Positions 1 to 8,723 of a stretch of 64,000 bases of DNA are shown here, in pieces. This DNA is from Aliiglaciecola sp. 3_MG-2023 (GTDB lineage Bacteria > Pseudomonadota > Gammaproteobacteria > Enterobacterales > Alteromonadaceae), in assembly GCF_030548205.1 (NCBI RefSeq), contig NZ_JAUORV010000020.1, positions 1 through 64,000 of the forward strand. Reading direction: 5' to 3'. Numbering within the stretch: the first letter of the stretch is position 1; each line of letters begins with the position of its first letter. The notes beneath the pieces are model-generated. The model did not search any database. It was not told the DNA's origin and worked only from the letters and a program-made list of their open reading frames with translations. Position numbers and translations under genes: made by a program.

Positions 1-113
1 CTAAAGCCGCCGACTACAGCGGGGAAATGTACCCCTGTAGCATGGTCTTTAGGCCATGGGCGTTCCATGGGTTATTGATATCCTTCGCTCGGGGCTAAAG
101 CCGCCGACTACAG
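1..113. repeat. Cluster of three GTAG-type REP hairpin elements
   Basis: The 19-base unit CTAAAGCCGCCGACTACAG occurs as direct copies at 1-19 and 95-113; read on the minus strand it begins CTGTAG and then folds (TCGGcGGC-TTTA-GCCCCGA in the second copy, one bulged base). Between them, on the plus strand, GTAG at 37-40 is followed by the stem CATGGTC-TTTA-GGCCATG (41-58). The 5' GTAG foot followed by a short palindrome is the layout known for REP elements mobilised by REP-associated tyrosine transposases (RAYT). No RAYT gene lies in the window. The left copy may continue outside the window. Confidence 0.7.
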
Positions 114-126
114 GCCAAGCACCTGC

Positions 127-672
127 CTACGAAAACCTATCTGCGTGGAGAAAGGGAGCCATTGCCAAGGTTAGGGCTTGGGTATAATTGCCACCTCGGG
201 TTTCAAGTCCATTGGTTAACAACCCTATTGCACCGCCTTTTTGTTTGATGTTACTGGTACCGAACAACTGGTCCATTAAGGGCCCAAGCTCTTCGCCTTG
301 CTGCAGCCGATTATACACGGATTCAGGGATGGGTAAGTTGGCGCTTCTGCCCACTTGCATTTTAGATCCTGCCGAAATCACCACATAAGCAAAGGTAGCG
401 GGACCATATTCAAAATGGTCTACACCGCCCTCCATAGCGGCGTAAAAATCCGCCTCAAAATGAGACTGGCAGTAATTAACTCGATTAACTGCGCCTTGAT
501 AGGTTTCTTTTTCTGACAGAGGCTGTTCAGAAACCAAAGAAGGTGCATCTACCCCTCGGCAATCAATTAGTTTGTCTGGATAAATTCTCGCTAAGGTATC
601 TTTAAATGCGTTAACTTTTACCGGATTTTTTGAGCCAACGAGGGCAACGATTGTATTGTTTTCAAATTCCAT
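127..672 (-). CDS. yjjX: Inosine/xanthosine triphosphatase (YjjX/DUF84 family)
   Basis: This 181-residue protein has the YjjX layout: an N-terminal substrate loop GSKNPVKVNA (about 14-23), the central ADFYAAMEGGVD stretch, the SANLPIP segment and the GGAIGLLTNG segment, then a C-terminal LALAPF-like end (LAMAPF). The length matches the family (about 170-180). Known members hydrolyse non-canonical purine nucleoside triphosphates such as ITP and XTP, cleaning the nucleotide pool in the cytoplasm. The ATG at 672 is the only good start. It lies 16 bases downstream of the ABC permease stop on the same strand and could be cotranscribed, but a functional link is not evident. Confidence 0.88.
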   Translation of the reverse strand: MEFENNTIVALVGSKNPVKVNAFKDTLARIYPDKLIDCRGVDAPSLVSEQPLSEKETYQGAVNRVNYCQSHFEADFYAAMEGGVDHFEYGPATFAYVVISAGSKMQVGRSANLPIPESVYNRLQQGEELGPLMDQLFGTSNIKQKGGAIGLLTNGLETRGGNYTQALTLAMAPFLHADRFS

Positions 673-688
673 TCAATGGGCCTTAAGG

Positions 689-1927
689 TTAGTCTGAATG
701 CAAGGCTTCAATGGGGTTAAGTCTCGATGCTTTAATCGCTGGAAATACACCAAATCCAACACCTACAATCATACAAATCGACAAGGATAAAACAATTGCT
801 GTCATAGACCAACTCACCGCCCAACCAGAATAGAAACCGATAATCTCAGATAACACTAAACCAAAGAACACCCCCAAAAGTCCGCCTAATACAGAAATAG
901 TAAAGCTCTCAGCAAGAAATTGTTGCTTAATGTCGATCTGGCGTGCGCCGACAGCCCGCAAAAGGCCAATTTCAGTGGTCCTTTCCATCACGTTGGCCAA
1001 CATAATATTCATAATACCGATACCACCGACTAGTAAAGAAATACCCGCCACACAGGCCATGACAATATTAAAAATTTCTTGGGTTTGTTTTTGTTGCTCC
1101 AACAGCGCGGCCGGAATAATTAACTCATAATCTTGAACACCACCATGGCGCATTTTCATCAACTCAGCAACGGCTTTAGAAGCGACAATTGGATCTGTGG
1201 ATTTTTCAATGCTCAGCTTAATACTGTCTAATTCACTGGCTAACTTTTCGCTTTTTAGTTTTTGTTCGGCAGTAGAGATAGGAATAAAAATGCGATAACG
1301 ATCGCCGCCTATCTTTACGCCTTGAAACTCATTTTTGTTTCCTTCCGGCGGGGCTAGCACCCCCACAACATGCAACCAGATATGGTTCACTTTAACGTAC
1401 TTCCCAAGGGCTTCCTGGTTGGGAAACAACTCATTGGCAACATCAATGCCCAAAACCGCCACTTGTGCTAAGCTGTCATTGTCATCTTGGTTCGTAAACC
1501 GTCCGGAAGTGAGGCGCATATTAGCATGTTGGTAATAACTGCTAGAGACGCCTATTAACTGGGCATCAGATTTTCCGTAGTCACTATAAATATCGTGTAC
1601 TTTAATGCCTTTACTGGCGCTGTAATCTGCAACGAAGGGCAAGGTTCTCAGGGCTGCACGCACATCCCCCATGGTCAACCCCATGCTTTCTTCGCGGATT
1701 TCTACTAACTCGTCTTTATCATAATTAACACCTTGCACAATGATATTGTTAACCCCCATGGAGTCGATCAGCTTAAGTGCTTCGTTTTCTGCTCCTTTGC
1801 CGATGTTCAGCATGGCAATCACCGCACCGACACCAAAGATCATACCCAACAATGTCAAAAAGGTACGTAATTTTTGCGCCGACAATTCAGCTATGGCGTC
1901 AGCAATTAAACTCCAGTAACGCTTCAT
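689..1927 (-). CDS. MacB/FtsX-type ABC transporter permease
   Basis: The 412-residue protein has an N-terminal membrane helix (about 18-40, LRTFLTLLGMIFGVGAVIAM), a large periplasmic MacB_PCD-like domain (about 50-270) and three C-terminal helices, with the ERTTEIGLLRAVGARQ segment typical of FtsX-domain permeases at the start of the cytoplasmic loop. It is the permease half of a type VII ABC system (MacB/LolCE class), which transmits ATPase motion to the periplasm rather than passing substrate through the membrane. Its ATG overlaps the preceding adaptor stop (ATGA at 1924-1927), so the two are translationally coupled. The substrate (peptide, lipid or antibiotic) cannot be told. It is the last gene of a five-gene operon starting at 5785. 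Confidence 0.88.
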   Translation of the reverse strand: MKRYWSLIADAIAELSAQKLRTFLTLLGMIFGVGAVIAMLNIGKGAENEALKLIDSMGVNNIIVQGVNYDKDELVEIREESMGLTMGDVRAALRTLPFVADYSASKGIKVHDIYSDYGKSDAQLIGVSSSYYQHANMRLTSGRFTNQDDNDSLAQVAVLGIDVANELFPNQEALGKYVKVNHIWLHVVGVLAPPEGNKNEFQGVKIGGDRYRIFIPISTAEQKLKSEKLASELDSIKLSIEKSTDPIVASKAVAELMKMRHGGVQDYELIIPAALLEQQKQTQEIFNIVMACVAGISLLVGGIGIMNIMLANVMERTTEIGLLRAVGARQIDIKQQFLAESFTISVLGGLLGVFFGLVLSEIIGFYSGWAVSWSMTAIVLSLSICMIVGVGFGVFPAIKASRLNPIEALHSD

Positions 1928-3114
1928 GATGACGGCTCCGGTAAGCTCAGGGAAATAACATCACCTTCCTGTAATCCACTTTCAACTTCTACAAAATACA
2001 AATTCTTTTTCACTGTGGTAACAGGACGTTGTTCGAAGTTCAAACCTGTTTTCAAGTAAACATAACTTTGACCATGTTGATGATGTATCGCTTGCAAAGG
2101 TACCAATAAAGCAGGTTTCGCATCCTGCACTAATATTTCAGCTTTGAGCTTCCGACCTGGCTGCATTAGGCGAATATCTTGCTGGGTTAAGGCAACAACG
2201 AGCTCATAATACGTTACAGGATTACCTCTTTCGATTGAACGAGGGTAACCCGAAACAGTCGATACTTTGCCATTAAAGGTTTTATCGGGGTATGCATCGA
2301 GTGTGACTTTCACCTCAATGCCTGGCTTTAAACTAATGGCATCTTTAGCCAATACAAAAACGCGGGCTTGCATGTTATTCAAATTAGGGATTTTAGCAAT
2401 GGCACGACCAGGAAAAACAGTTTGCCCCACAGAGGGTTTTTCTCCCATACGGTCTTTTTCATAGGTAAGCAGTCCATCATTAGGAGCAAATACCTGAAGT
2501 TGCGACAGAGCTTGCTGATGACGTAAATATTTGAGTTCATGGCCTCTGCGCTTTATTTCCAACACCCCCACGTTACTGTTATTTTGCTGTTCAACACTGT
2601 CTCGCTTCCAATCCAAAAACTTGTCCTTGGCTCCCAAAAAATCGCGATTTTGAAAGGAATCGATAATTTCCAACTTGGAGTACACCCGCAAGTCATCAAT
2701 GGCAAATTTATCGGCAAAATCGAACTCGTAATCAACGAATTCTTGTTCAGAGAGAATATCATTTTGTTGTTGATATCGTTCAGCTTCGCTTTGAATAATA
2801 TCTTGGCTGAACAGTGCCATTCGTAATTCTTCTTCTTTGCTATCAACTAATAATTGTTCGGCATCAAAACGGGCTATGATATCGCCTTTTTTAACTAGGC
2901 TATTTTCATCTGCCAACCAGGAGATAACCATAGGACGCCTGCCAGGAGAGACTATTTTTTGAGCTTGGACTGCTTCAATCTCACCGAATCCATCGAGGCT
3001 GATAGCAAAGGGCTTGGTATTCACCTCAAAGGTCGGTATTTGGCTCACTTCCTCTTCACAGCCAGTTAAAAGCACTAAGCACAGTACGCTGAAATAGTAT
3101 TTTATTGGGCTCAT
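1924..3114 (-). CDS. HlyD/MacA-type periplasmic adaptor lipoprotein (third of three)
   Basis: The 396-residue protein begins with a lipoprotein signal (CLVLLTGC, Cys 19). It is followed by a split barrel-sandwich (VKKGDIIARFDAEQL ... APNDGLLTYEKDRMGEKPSVGQTVFPG), a helical hairpin between about 85 and 205, and a beta-barrel plus membrane-proximal domain. These features define RND/ABC periplasmic adaptors, which link an inner-membrane permease to an outer-membrane channel. The start overlaps the stop of the upstream adaptor by ATGA (3111-3114), and its own stop overlaps the permease start. It is paralogous to the adaptors at 3111 and 4117. Confidence 0.85.
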   Translation of the reverse strand: MSPIKYYFSVLCLVLLTGCEEEVSQIPTFEVNTKPFAISLDGFGEIEAVQAQKIVSPGRRPMVISWLADENSLVKKGDIIARFDAEQLLVDSKEEELRMALFSQDIIQSEAERYQQQNDILSEQEFVDYEFDFADKFAIDDLRVYSKLEIIDSFQNRDFLGAKDKFLDWKRDSVEQQNNSNVGVLEIKRRGHELKYLRHQQALSQLQVFAPNDGLLTYEKDRMGEKPSVGQTVFPGRAIAKIPNLNNMQARVFVLAKDAISLKPGIEVKVTLDAYPDKTFNGKVSTVSGYPRSIERGNPVTYYELVVALTQQDIRLMQPGRKLKAEILVQDAKPALLVPLQAIHHQHGQSYVYLKTGLNFEQRPVTTVKKNLYFVEVESGLQEGDVISLSLPEPSS

Positions 3115-4115
3115 GTACGGTCCTCTGTCAGCAATTCCACATTCGCCTTCATGCCCGGACGCATCATTTCCAAGTCTAGCTTGTCAAGCTTTACCCATGC
3201 ATCAAATACCACCTTCAGGTTATGCTGAGATCGATTTCGATAGGCTTGGCCAAGAGATGTGATAGTGCCAGCAAAAGGCTTTTCAGGATGAGCATCTAAT
3301 ATTACTTTTACTTGCTGACCAACCTTGACCACTGAAGAATCTGATTCATCAAATTCCACTTTCACAGCAAGTTTATCTAATGATGGTAGGGTCACAATAG
3401 GACGCCCCATATAGACAGTTTCACCTACTGCGGGTTTGTTGTCATTGTTATCCACTTGATACACAACTAAACCGTCTTTGGGGGCTTTAACAACTAACCT
3501 GTCTAAGCTGTCTTGAATTGTTTTCACCCTTAGCTGTAATTTTTTAATTCGACCATTTTGAACTTCTCCATTAATCACCATTCGCTCTTTATGTTGTGCC
3601 AATTTCTGTATGGACTGTTCATATATAACGCGGTTTATTGCAGATTCTGACACTTGTTTTAAGCGTTCTACCTCTGAACGTGAAGCATCAGTAATCGCCA
3701 CTTTACGCTGGGAGATTTCCATGTTCATTTTTGCTTCAGCCATGGCTAATTCAAGGTCTTTTTCCGTTGCTTGCTCTTTGAGTTTTCGTTTCTCAGATTC
3801 TTTAATTGCGGCCTCTAAATCACTTTGCTTACTAACTAAATCCTCCATCAGCTTGTCACCATCAAATTTAACCACTAAATCGCCCTTTTTTATCAAAGCG
3901 TTTTCTGGTGCTAAATATTCAATTTTAAACTGCCACATGCGGCGAATAGAGGGGGGTCCGATAGGCGCGTCTTGCAGTGAAACCAATTCAGCCGGAGCTA
4001 TAATAGAGTCTTTGCTGTTGTCCTTTTCATCCGTGGCAGTAACAATTTCAGAACACCCCCACAAAGCACAAAGACTTAGCCAGATGACAAACAGTAATAA
4101 ACAAAAATTTTTCAT
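3111..4115 (-). CDS. HlyD/MacA-type periplasmic adaptor lipoprotein (second of three)
   Basis: I place the start at the ATG 4113-4115, giving 334 residues, because it opens a clean lipoprotein signal (MKNFCLLLFVIW...LWGC) and sits one base after the upstream TAA. An in-frame ATG at 4160 would only add 15 unsuitable residues. The barrel-sandwich halves are visible (IKKGDLVVKFDGDKL ... VVKAPKDGLVVYQVDNN), flanking a Lys/Glu-rich alpha hairpin, followed by the beta-barrel (VGQQVKVILDAHPEKPF). It is probably anchored to the inner-membrane outer leaflet. It lies between two paralogous adaptors, which suggests a mixed adaptor ring, although only homology and position support that. Confidence 0.82.
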   Translation of the reverse strand: MKNFCLLLFVIWLSLCALWGCSEIVTATDEKDNSKDSIIAPAELVSLQDAPIGPPSIRRMWQFKIEYLAPENALIKKGDLVVKFDGDKLMEDLVSKQSDLEAAIKESEKRKLKEQATEKDLELAMAEAKMNMEISQRKVAITDASRSEVERLKQVSESAINRVIYEQSIQKLAQHKERMVINGEVQNGRIKKLQLRVKTIQDSLDRLVVKAPKDGLVVYQVDNNDNKPAVGETVYMGRPIVTLPSLDKLAVKVEFDESDSSVVKVGQQVKVILDAHPEKPFAGTITSLGQAYRNRSQHNLKVVFDAWVKLDKLDLEMMRPGMKANVELLTEDRT

Positions 4116-4116
4116 G

Positions 4117-5142
4117 TTATTGCTCTTGGTTAGCTGATTGCTGGATATCCACACGCACACTCATACCTGGTAGCAGGGTCAAATCAGGCATATCTACAAA
4201 TTGAAAGATCACCGGGTAATAAACGCTATTGCTCCACTGTACTTTTTTCTCTGTTTGAGTAGATAAAAAGGTGAGCTTGCCTTTAAACTTTTTGCTGGGG
4301 TAAGCATCTAACACTAGCTCAACCCTATTACTAGCCTTAACTCGTTCAACATCAATTTCATGAACCCAGCTTTCAATTTGAAAGTCATCTGTGGCTTGCA
4401 CATCGATAATATTCCACGCTGAACGGGCGGTCATCCCAGCCGCCATTTTTTCTCCCGTCCAAGGGTGAATTGCATAGCTAATTGGCCCTTTGAAATTAGC
4501 AGTAACACTCATTTTTTCCATTTGACTGCGTTGATAACTTATTTCGTCTTCAATTAAACGGATCTGAATTCGTTGTTTTTCAACTCCCGTTTGCATGGCT
4601 TGCTCTGCCAATTTAAGGTTTTCCCTGGCTTTGACCAGCTCCATTTGGGTACGCTGTAGGGTTAACTCAAATTTGCCTTTATCTAACTGACTAACCTGTG
4701 AATCAGGTACATTGGCTTCAATTTTAGCTTGTTCAACCTGCATTTGAGCAAGTGTTAAAGCGCCTTTTGCCTCTAAATAAGCTTGCTCTAAGTCCATGGT
4801 AATTTGAGTTAATTCTAACTGTTCTGTCTCGAGTATCTCTTCGTTGGCTTCCAACTGGCTTTGGATTAAGGAACCATCAAAAACCGCTATCAAATCACCG
4901 GCTTCAACTACTTTGCCTTCCTCTTCTAACCATTGAACTTGAATATTCCAACTGCGTCCACGTGGGGCTGTCACCACTTGCTTCTTGGCCGAGCTAATTT
5001 TTCCTGTTAACAATAATGACTCACCCGCGGCAACAACAGGATGGCTGAAAAGCAGCATAACTAAGATGCAACCCAGTCGCTGAAAAACGCTTAATTTAGA
5101 GGCAACCCCAGGCTTATTAATGTTCATCAATGATCTGGCCAT
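4117..5142 (-). CDS. HlyD/MacA-type periplasmic adaptor (first of three)
   Basis: This 341-residue protein has a hydrophobic export signal ending near PVVAAGES rather than a lipobox, then barrel-sandwich halves (VVEAGDLIAVFDGSL ... FKGPISYAIHPWTGEKM), a Gln/Glu-rich helical hairpin (about 80-200) and a beta-barrel (ASNRVELVLDAYPSKKF). An ATG at 5127 is an alternative start that shortens the overlap with the ATPase gene from 26 to 11 bases. It belongs to the operon with the ATPase upstream and two lipoprotein adaptors plus a permease downstream. Substrate unknown. Confidence 0.82.
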   Translation of the reverse strand: MARSLMNINKPGVASKLSVFQRLGCILVMLLFSHPVVAAGESLLLTGKISSAKKQVVTAPRGRSWNIQVQWLEEEGKVVEAGDLIAVFDGSLIQSQLEANEEILETEQLELTQITMDLEQAYLEAKGALTLAQMQVEQAKIEANVPDSQVSQLDKGKFELTLQRTQMELVKARENLKLAEQAMQTGVEKQRIQIRLIEDEISYQRSQMEKMSVTANFKGPISYAIHPWTGEKMAAGMTARSAWNIIDVQATDDFQIESWVHEIDVERVKASNRVELVLDAYPSKKFKGKLTFLSTQTEKKVQWSNSVYYPVIFQFVDMPDLTLLPGMSVRVDIQQSANQEQ

Positions 5143-5785
5143 CCTTCATTCTAATCACCCGTTGTGCGTAAGCGGCAATATCTTCTTCGTGGGTCACCAT
5201 GACAATGGTTTGCCCAGCTTGATGTAATTCGGTTAGTAGCGCCATAATTTCAACTGAGGTTTTACTATCTAGATTTCCAGTGGGCTCATCCGCCAGTATA
5301 ACTTTAGGCTGATTTATGAGTGCTCGGGCAATAGCCACACGCTGCCGCTGTCCTCCAGACATTTCGAATGGTTTGTGATGTTTACGCTGACTTAATCCCA
5401 CCCTATCAATAAGTGTTAACGCCCGCTGCATTGCCTCCTCCTCACTGGTTTGGGCATAGCGCAGGGGTAAAAGTACATTTCCCAATGCATCGAGTTTGGG
5501 TAATAAATGGAATGTTTGAAAAATAAAACCGATATGACTATTACGGATGGATGATAAGGTGTCATCGTCTAATTTGGCGACGTCTTGACCGGCAAGTAAA
5601 TATTGACCATGATTTGGGGTATCCAAACAACCTAGCACATTCATCAGGGTAGACTTGCCCGAACCTGAACTGCCCATTACGGCAACAAATTCATTTTCTT
5701 TTATGCTCAGCGAGACACCGTCCAGAGCAGTGACGATTTCCTCACCATTCTGAAACTGTTTTTTAACATCAATAAGTTGCAACAT
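5117..5785 (-). CDS. LolD/MacB-type ABC transporter ATPase
   Basis: The 222-residue cytoplasmic ATPase has Walker A GSSGSGKST (about 38-46), a Q-loop (IFQTFHLLP), the signature MSGGQRQRVAIARAL, Walker B VILADEPTGNLD and the H-loop (VTHEED). The PTGNLD form is typical of the LolD/MacB/FtsE group that pairs with FtsX-domain permeases, matching the permease at 689-1927. It is the first gene of the operon, so transcription probably starts in the 122-base gap before it, which contains a long AT-rich inverted repeat. Confidence 0.93.
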   Translation of the reverse strand: MLQLIDVKKQFQNGEEIVTALDGVSLSIKENEFVAVMGSSGSGKSTLMNVLGCLDTPNHGQYLLAGQDVAKLDDDTLSSIRNSHIGFIFQTFHLLPKLDALGNVLLPLRYAQTSEEEAMQRALTLIDRVGLSQRKHHKPFEMSGGQRQRVAIARALINQPKVILADEPTGNLDSKTSVEIMALLTELHQAGQTIVMVTHEEDIAAYAQRVIRMKDGQIIDEH

Positions 5786-5838
5786 GTTAGATCTGGGTTC
5801 CTAGTAATGTGCCTGTGGCGAAATCATTTAGGCTAAGT

Positions 5839-5868
5839 CAAAATGAAAATTGGCGTATTTTCATTTTG
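5839..5868. promoter_or_regulatory. 12-bp perfect inverted repeat, possible operator
   Basis: CAAAATGAAAAT and ATTTTCATTTTG form a perfect 12-bp inverted repeat around a 6-base centre (TGGCGT), in the gap upstream of the LolD-type ATPase gene and downstream of the exporter at 5908-7662. No T-run follows on the minus strand, so a classical terminator is unlikely. An operator for the transporter operon is my preferred reading. Confidence 0.45.
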
Positions 5869-5907
5869 AGTACATTCATGTCTGACTATTTTTATCAGTA
5901 ATGGCCG

Positions 5908-7662
5908 TTAACTGACAAGTTGTAATTCCGCAAACTGACGATAAACACTGTTACCTTGCATCAATTCCTGATGACTACCTATGGCTACCACTTCACCTTT
6001 ATCCATCACCACGATTCTGTCAGCATTGACCACAGTAGATAATCGATGGGCAATAATCAACGTAGTTTTACCTTCCATTAATTTATCGAGGGCAAGTTTG
6101 ACTAATTGTTCGTTGCTGGCGTCCAGTGCACTCGTCGCTTCGTCGAGCAGTAAAATAGGACGATCAGCAAGAATGGCTCTGGCAATGGCAATACGCTGTT
6201 TTTGCCCACCTGATAATCTAACACCGCGCTCACCTAAATCCGTAAAATAACCATCTTTTAGTTCACTAATAAACTGATCTGCCCTTGCCGCTTTTGCGGC
6301 TTCAATCACCTCATCCATACTAGCATCTGGCCTTCCATAGCGAATATTTTCAAAGGCATTGGTAGCAAATATGACAGATTCTTGCGGTACCAATGCAAAT
6401 TGTTTGCGCAGTGTCTCTGGTGATAACATCTGACTTTGAATACCGTCAATCTGAATACTGCCACTGCTTAAATCGTAAAATCTGAGCAGTAGTTGAAATA
6501 AGGTGGATTTCCCAGCACCGCTAGGCCCGACTAAGGCAACTCGTTCTCCCGCTTGAATGTGTAAATTCAGATGTTTGAGAACGGGTACTTGTTTTGCGCT
6601 TGGATAGGCGAAATTGACATCTAACATGTCTAAGCGTCCACAAATCACCTCAGGCAACGCCGCTGGCTTTGCAGGTGCTTCAACCAGAGGACGTGTTTTC
6701 AGTAATTCTAACAAACGTTCACTGGCCCCGGCTGCTTTTTGTATTTCACCAATCACTTCACTAATAGTGGCAACAGCGCCACCGGCCATTACGGCATAAA
6801 ACATAAATGCAGTCAGTTCACCCGCACTAATGCCTGCACTGAGCACTTCTTTAGCCCCTAACCAAGCAACAATGGTAATAGCGGTAATACTAATCCCCAT
6901 CACCAAAGCAATCATTAATGCACGGTATTTAATTCGATGGCTAGCCGCTAACATCACCGCCTCAATGCGTTCGCCAAACAAACTACGGTCGATATCTTCA
7001 TGGGTATAGGCTTGTACGGTTTGAATTTCATGTAAACTTTCGTCCACATAGGCCCCCATATCAGCCACTCTGTCTTGACTATTTTTAGCATAAGTCCTTA
7101 CCCGTTCGCCTAAGAATTTGATTGGCAGCAACACCAAGGGGACGGCAATAAAAACATATAAGGTCAATAGAGGACTGGTGATCAGCATCAGCAACATTGA
7201 ACCAATAAAGGTAATAGAGGCGCGTAGTGCCATGGAGAGCCCCATTCCCACTACGGTTTGTAAAACTGTGGTATCTGCAGTAAATCGCGAAATGACTTCA
7301 CCGGTACGGGTAGATTCAAAAAATCCTGGGGACAAATCCAGCAGATGAAAATAGACTTGCTTGCGAATATCAGCACTAACCCGTTCACCGAGCCAAATCA
7401 TTAAATAAAATCTAAAAAATGCCGCGACACTTCCCACCAAAGCAATGCCTAAAACCGCGAACATCATTTGATTTAATCTATTACTGTTATCGGCGAGGAA
7501 ACCTTCATCGACAACCACTTTCACCCCTTGCCCTAGCATTAACCAAGATACAGCACCAATGACAAGGGCAAGAATTGCCAACACCACTTTTCGACGGTAG
7601 GGTTTAAGTTGACTAAAAATCCATTTAATTAATTGGCGAGTTTCGATTCTTTCTGATGACAT
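5908..7662 (-). CDS. MsbA-like ABC exporter (fused membrane and ATPase domains)
   Basis: The 584-residue half-transporter has six membrane helices in residues about 20-310 and an ATPase domain in 340-580 with Walker A GPSGAGKST, signature LSGGQKQRIAIARAI, Walker B ILLLDEATSALD and the H-loop IAHRLST. The size and order match MsbA/LmrA-type homodimeric exporters of lipids or hydrophobic compounds in the inner membrane. No lpxK or other lipid A gene lies beside it, so I do not call it MsbA itself. Start at ATG 7662. It appears to be transcribed alone. Confidence 0.9.
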   Translation of the reverse strand: MSSERIETRQLIKWIFSQLKPYRRKVVLAILALVIGAVSWLMLGQGVKVVVDEGFLADNSNRLNQMMFAVLGIALVGSVAAFFRFYLMIWLGERVSADIRKQVYFHLLDLSPGFFESTRTGEVISRFTADTTVLQTVVGMGLSMALRASITFIGSMLLMLITSPLLTLYVFIAVPLVLLPIKFLGERVRTYAKNSQDRVADMGAYVDESLHEIQTVQAYTHEDIDRSLFGERIEAVMLAASHRIKYRALMIALVMGISITAITIVAWLGAKEVLSAGISAGELTAFMFYAVMAGGAVATISEVIGEIQKAAGASERLLELLKTRPLVEAPAKPAALPEVICGRLDMLDVNFAYPSAKQVPVLKHLNLHIQAGERVALVGPSGAGKSTLFQLLLRFYDLSSGSIQIDGIQSQMLSPETLRKQFALVPQESVIFATNAFENIRYGRPDASMDEVIEAAKAARADQFISELKDGYFTDLGERGVRLSGGQKQRIAIARAILADRPILLLDEATSALDASNEQLVKLALDKLMEGKTTLIIAHRLSTVVNADRIVVMDKGEVVAIGSHQELMQGNSVYRQFAELQLVS

Positions 7663-7764
7663 GGGCTCTCATTCACTTAACGTTTTGGGTATCCTACGCA
7701 AACTAACCCAAGTTGTAATGATAATTCGGCTCAAATACCTTTAAATCCAGAGGAATAAACTTTT

Positions 7765-8583
7765 TCAATACTCCAAGCCAATTAGCGACTCTGGCGCATT
7801 CAGAAATGACTCAAACTTTTCATCTATTTCACGCCTTTTACCTGACTGTTCAAGTTGCGCTAACCCTTGATTAAATTGGTCGATTTGCTGTTGTGCATTC
7901 TTTAACTGACGAGAAACAATATAAAACAAGGGGACATTGGCAACGGGGATTTTCAATATGTTGACTTTTGACAAGCTATCAAAGAGTTTAGCGTTGTTTT
8001 CACTTTGCAGATAACCATTGATAAAGCCTAAATCACTCCACCCTTTAGCGACTTGTAATAAACATCCCCCTGCATTTGCGGCTTTTTGAATAACCAACTG
8101 ATGTTTATTAATTAATTCTAGTTGTTCACGACTTAGGCTGTAACCGTAGGGTAAACACAAACGAGCGTTGTGTAATTCCGCCAAAGACTTCACAACCTTG
8201 TTTTTGTTTGTATATATTCGAACAGGGATTAAATTAATGGGCTTTGAATAGATAAACGACTTTGCTCGTTGTTCAGTATACACATATGGAAAAGTGCCTT
8301 CATAGAGTCCTTCAGCTGTCCACTTATAACCTCGCTGCCAAGGTAATATTTCAATATCAATTTGTTTACCCATTTGCTGATATACGGCTTCGACTATGGA
8401 TACCGACCAGCCGTTATCCATCGCTTTAGGATCCACATACGGATAGTAATTAGAGCCAGTAGTTAATGCTACTTTAGTATTCAGATGAGACGATGAACTA
8501 TGTTGTTGCCCCATTCCATATTGTGAATAGGCTGATAAACAAATAGTGATTAAAATAACGACAATGTATCTACCCATTCGCAC
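7765..8583 (-). CDS. Periplasmic family-3 solute-binding protein
   Basis: The 272-residue protein starts with a signal peptide (about 1-25, ending near YGMGQ) and continues with a bacterial extracellular solute-binding family 3 fold: a first strand giving VALTTGSNYYPYVDP, the central EILPWQRGYKWTAEG segment and SYSL/GYSL-type hinge segments. Many such stand-alone proteins in Alteromonadales lack transporter partners and may act as sensors or scavengers of amino-acid-like ligands. No permease or ATPase of the amino-acid type is adjacent. Ligand unknown. Confidence 0.75.
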   Translation of the reverse strand: MRMGRYIVVILITICLSAYSQYGMGQQHSSSSHLNTKVALTTGSNYYPYVDPKAMDNGWSVSIVEAVYQQMGKQIDIEILPWQRGYKWTAEGLYEGTFPYVYTEQRAKSFIYSKPINLIPVRIYTNKNKVVKSLAELHNARLCLPYGYSLSREQLELINKHQLVIQKAANAGGCLLQVAKGWSDLGFINGYLQSENNAKLFDSLSKVNILKIPVANVPLFYIVSRQLKNAQQQIDQFNQGLAQLEQSGKRREIDEKFESFLNAPESLIGLEY

Positions 8584-8723
8584 ATTCCCTGCGGTTCACT
8601 CTATTTATAACGTTTTTCTAATCAAAGGTGATTGTTCAGTAGAATATAATATTATTCTTAATAAATGAATTAGTAGACAGTAAAGACACCCATTTTGTCA
8701 GTATGTCATGGGGGAAGTGTGTT

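Noticed and set aside
689-5785. MacAB-TolC macrolide pump
   Set aside because: ATPase and permease are separate, there are three adaptors and no outer-membrane channel, so the specific name is not justified.
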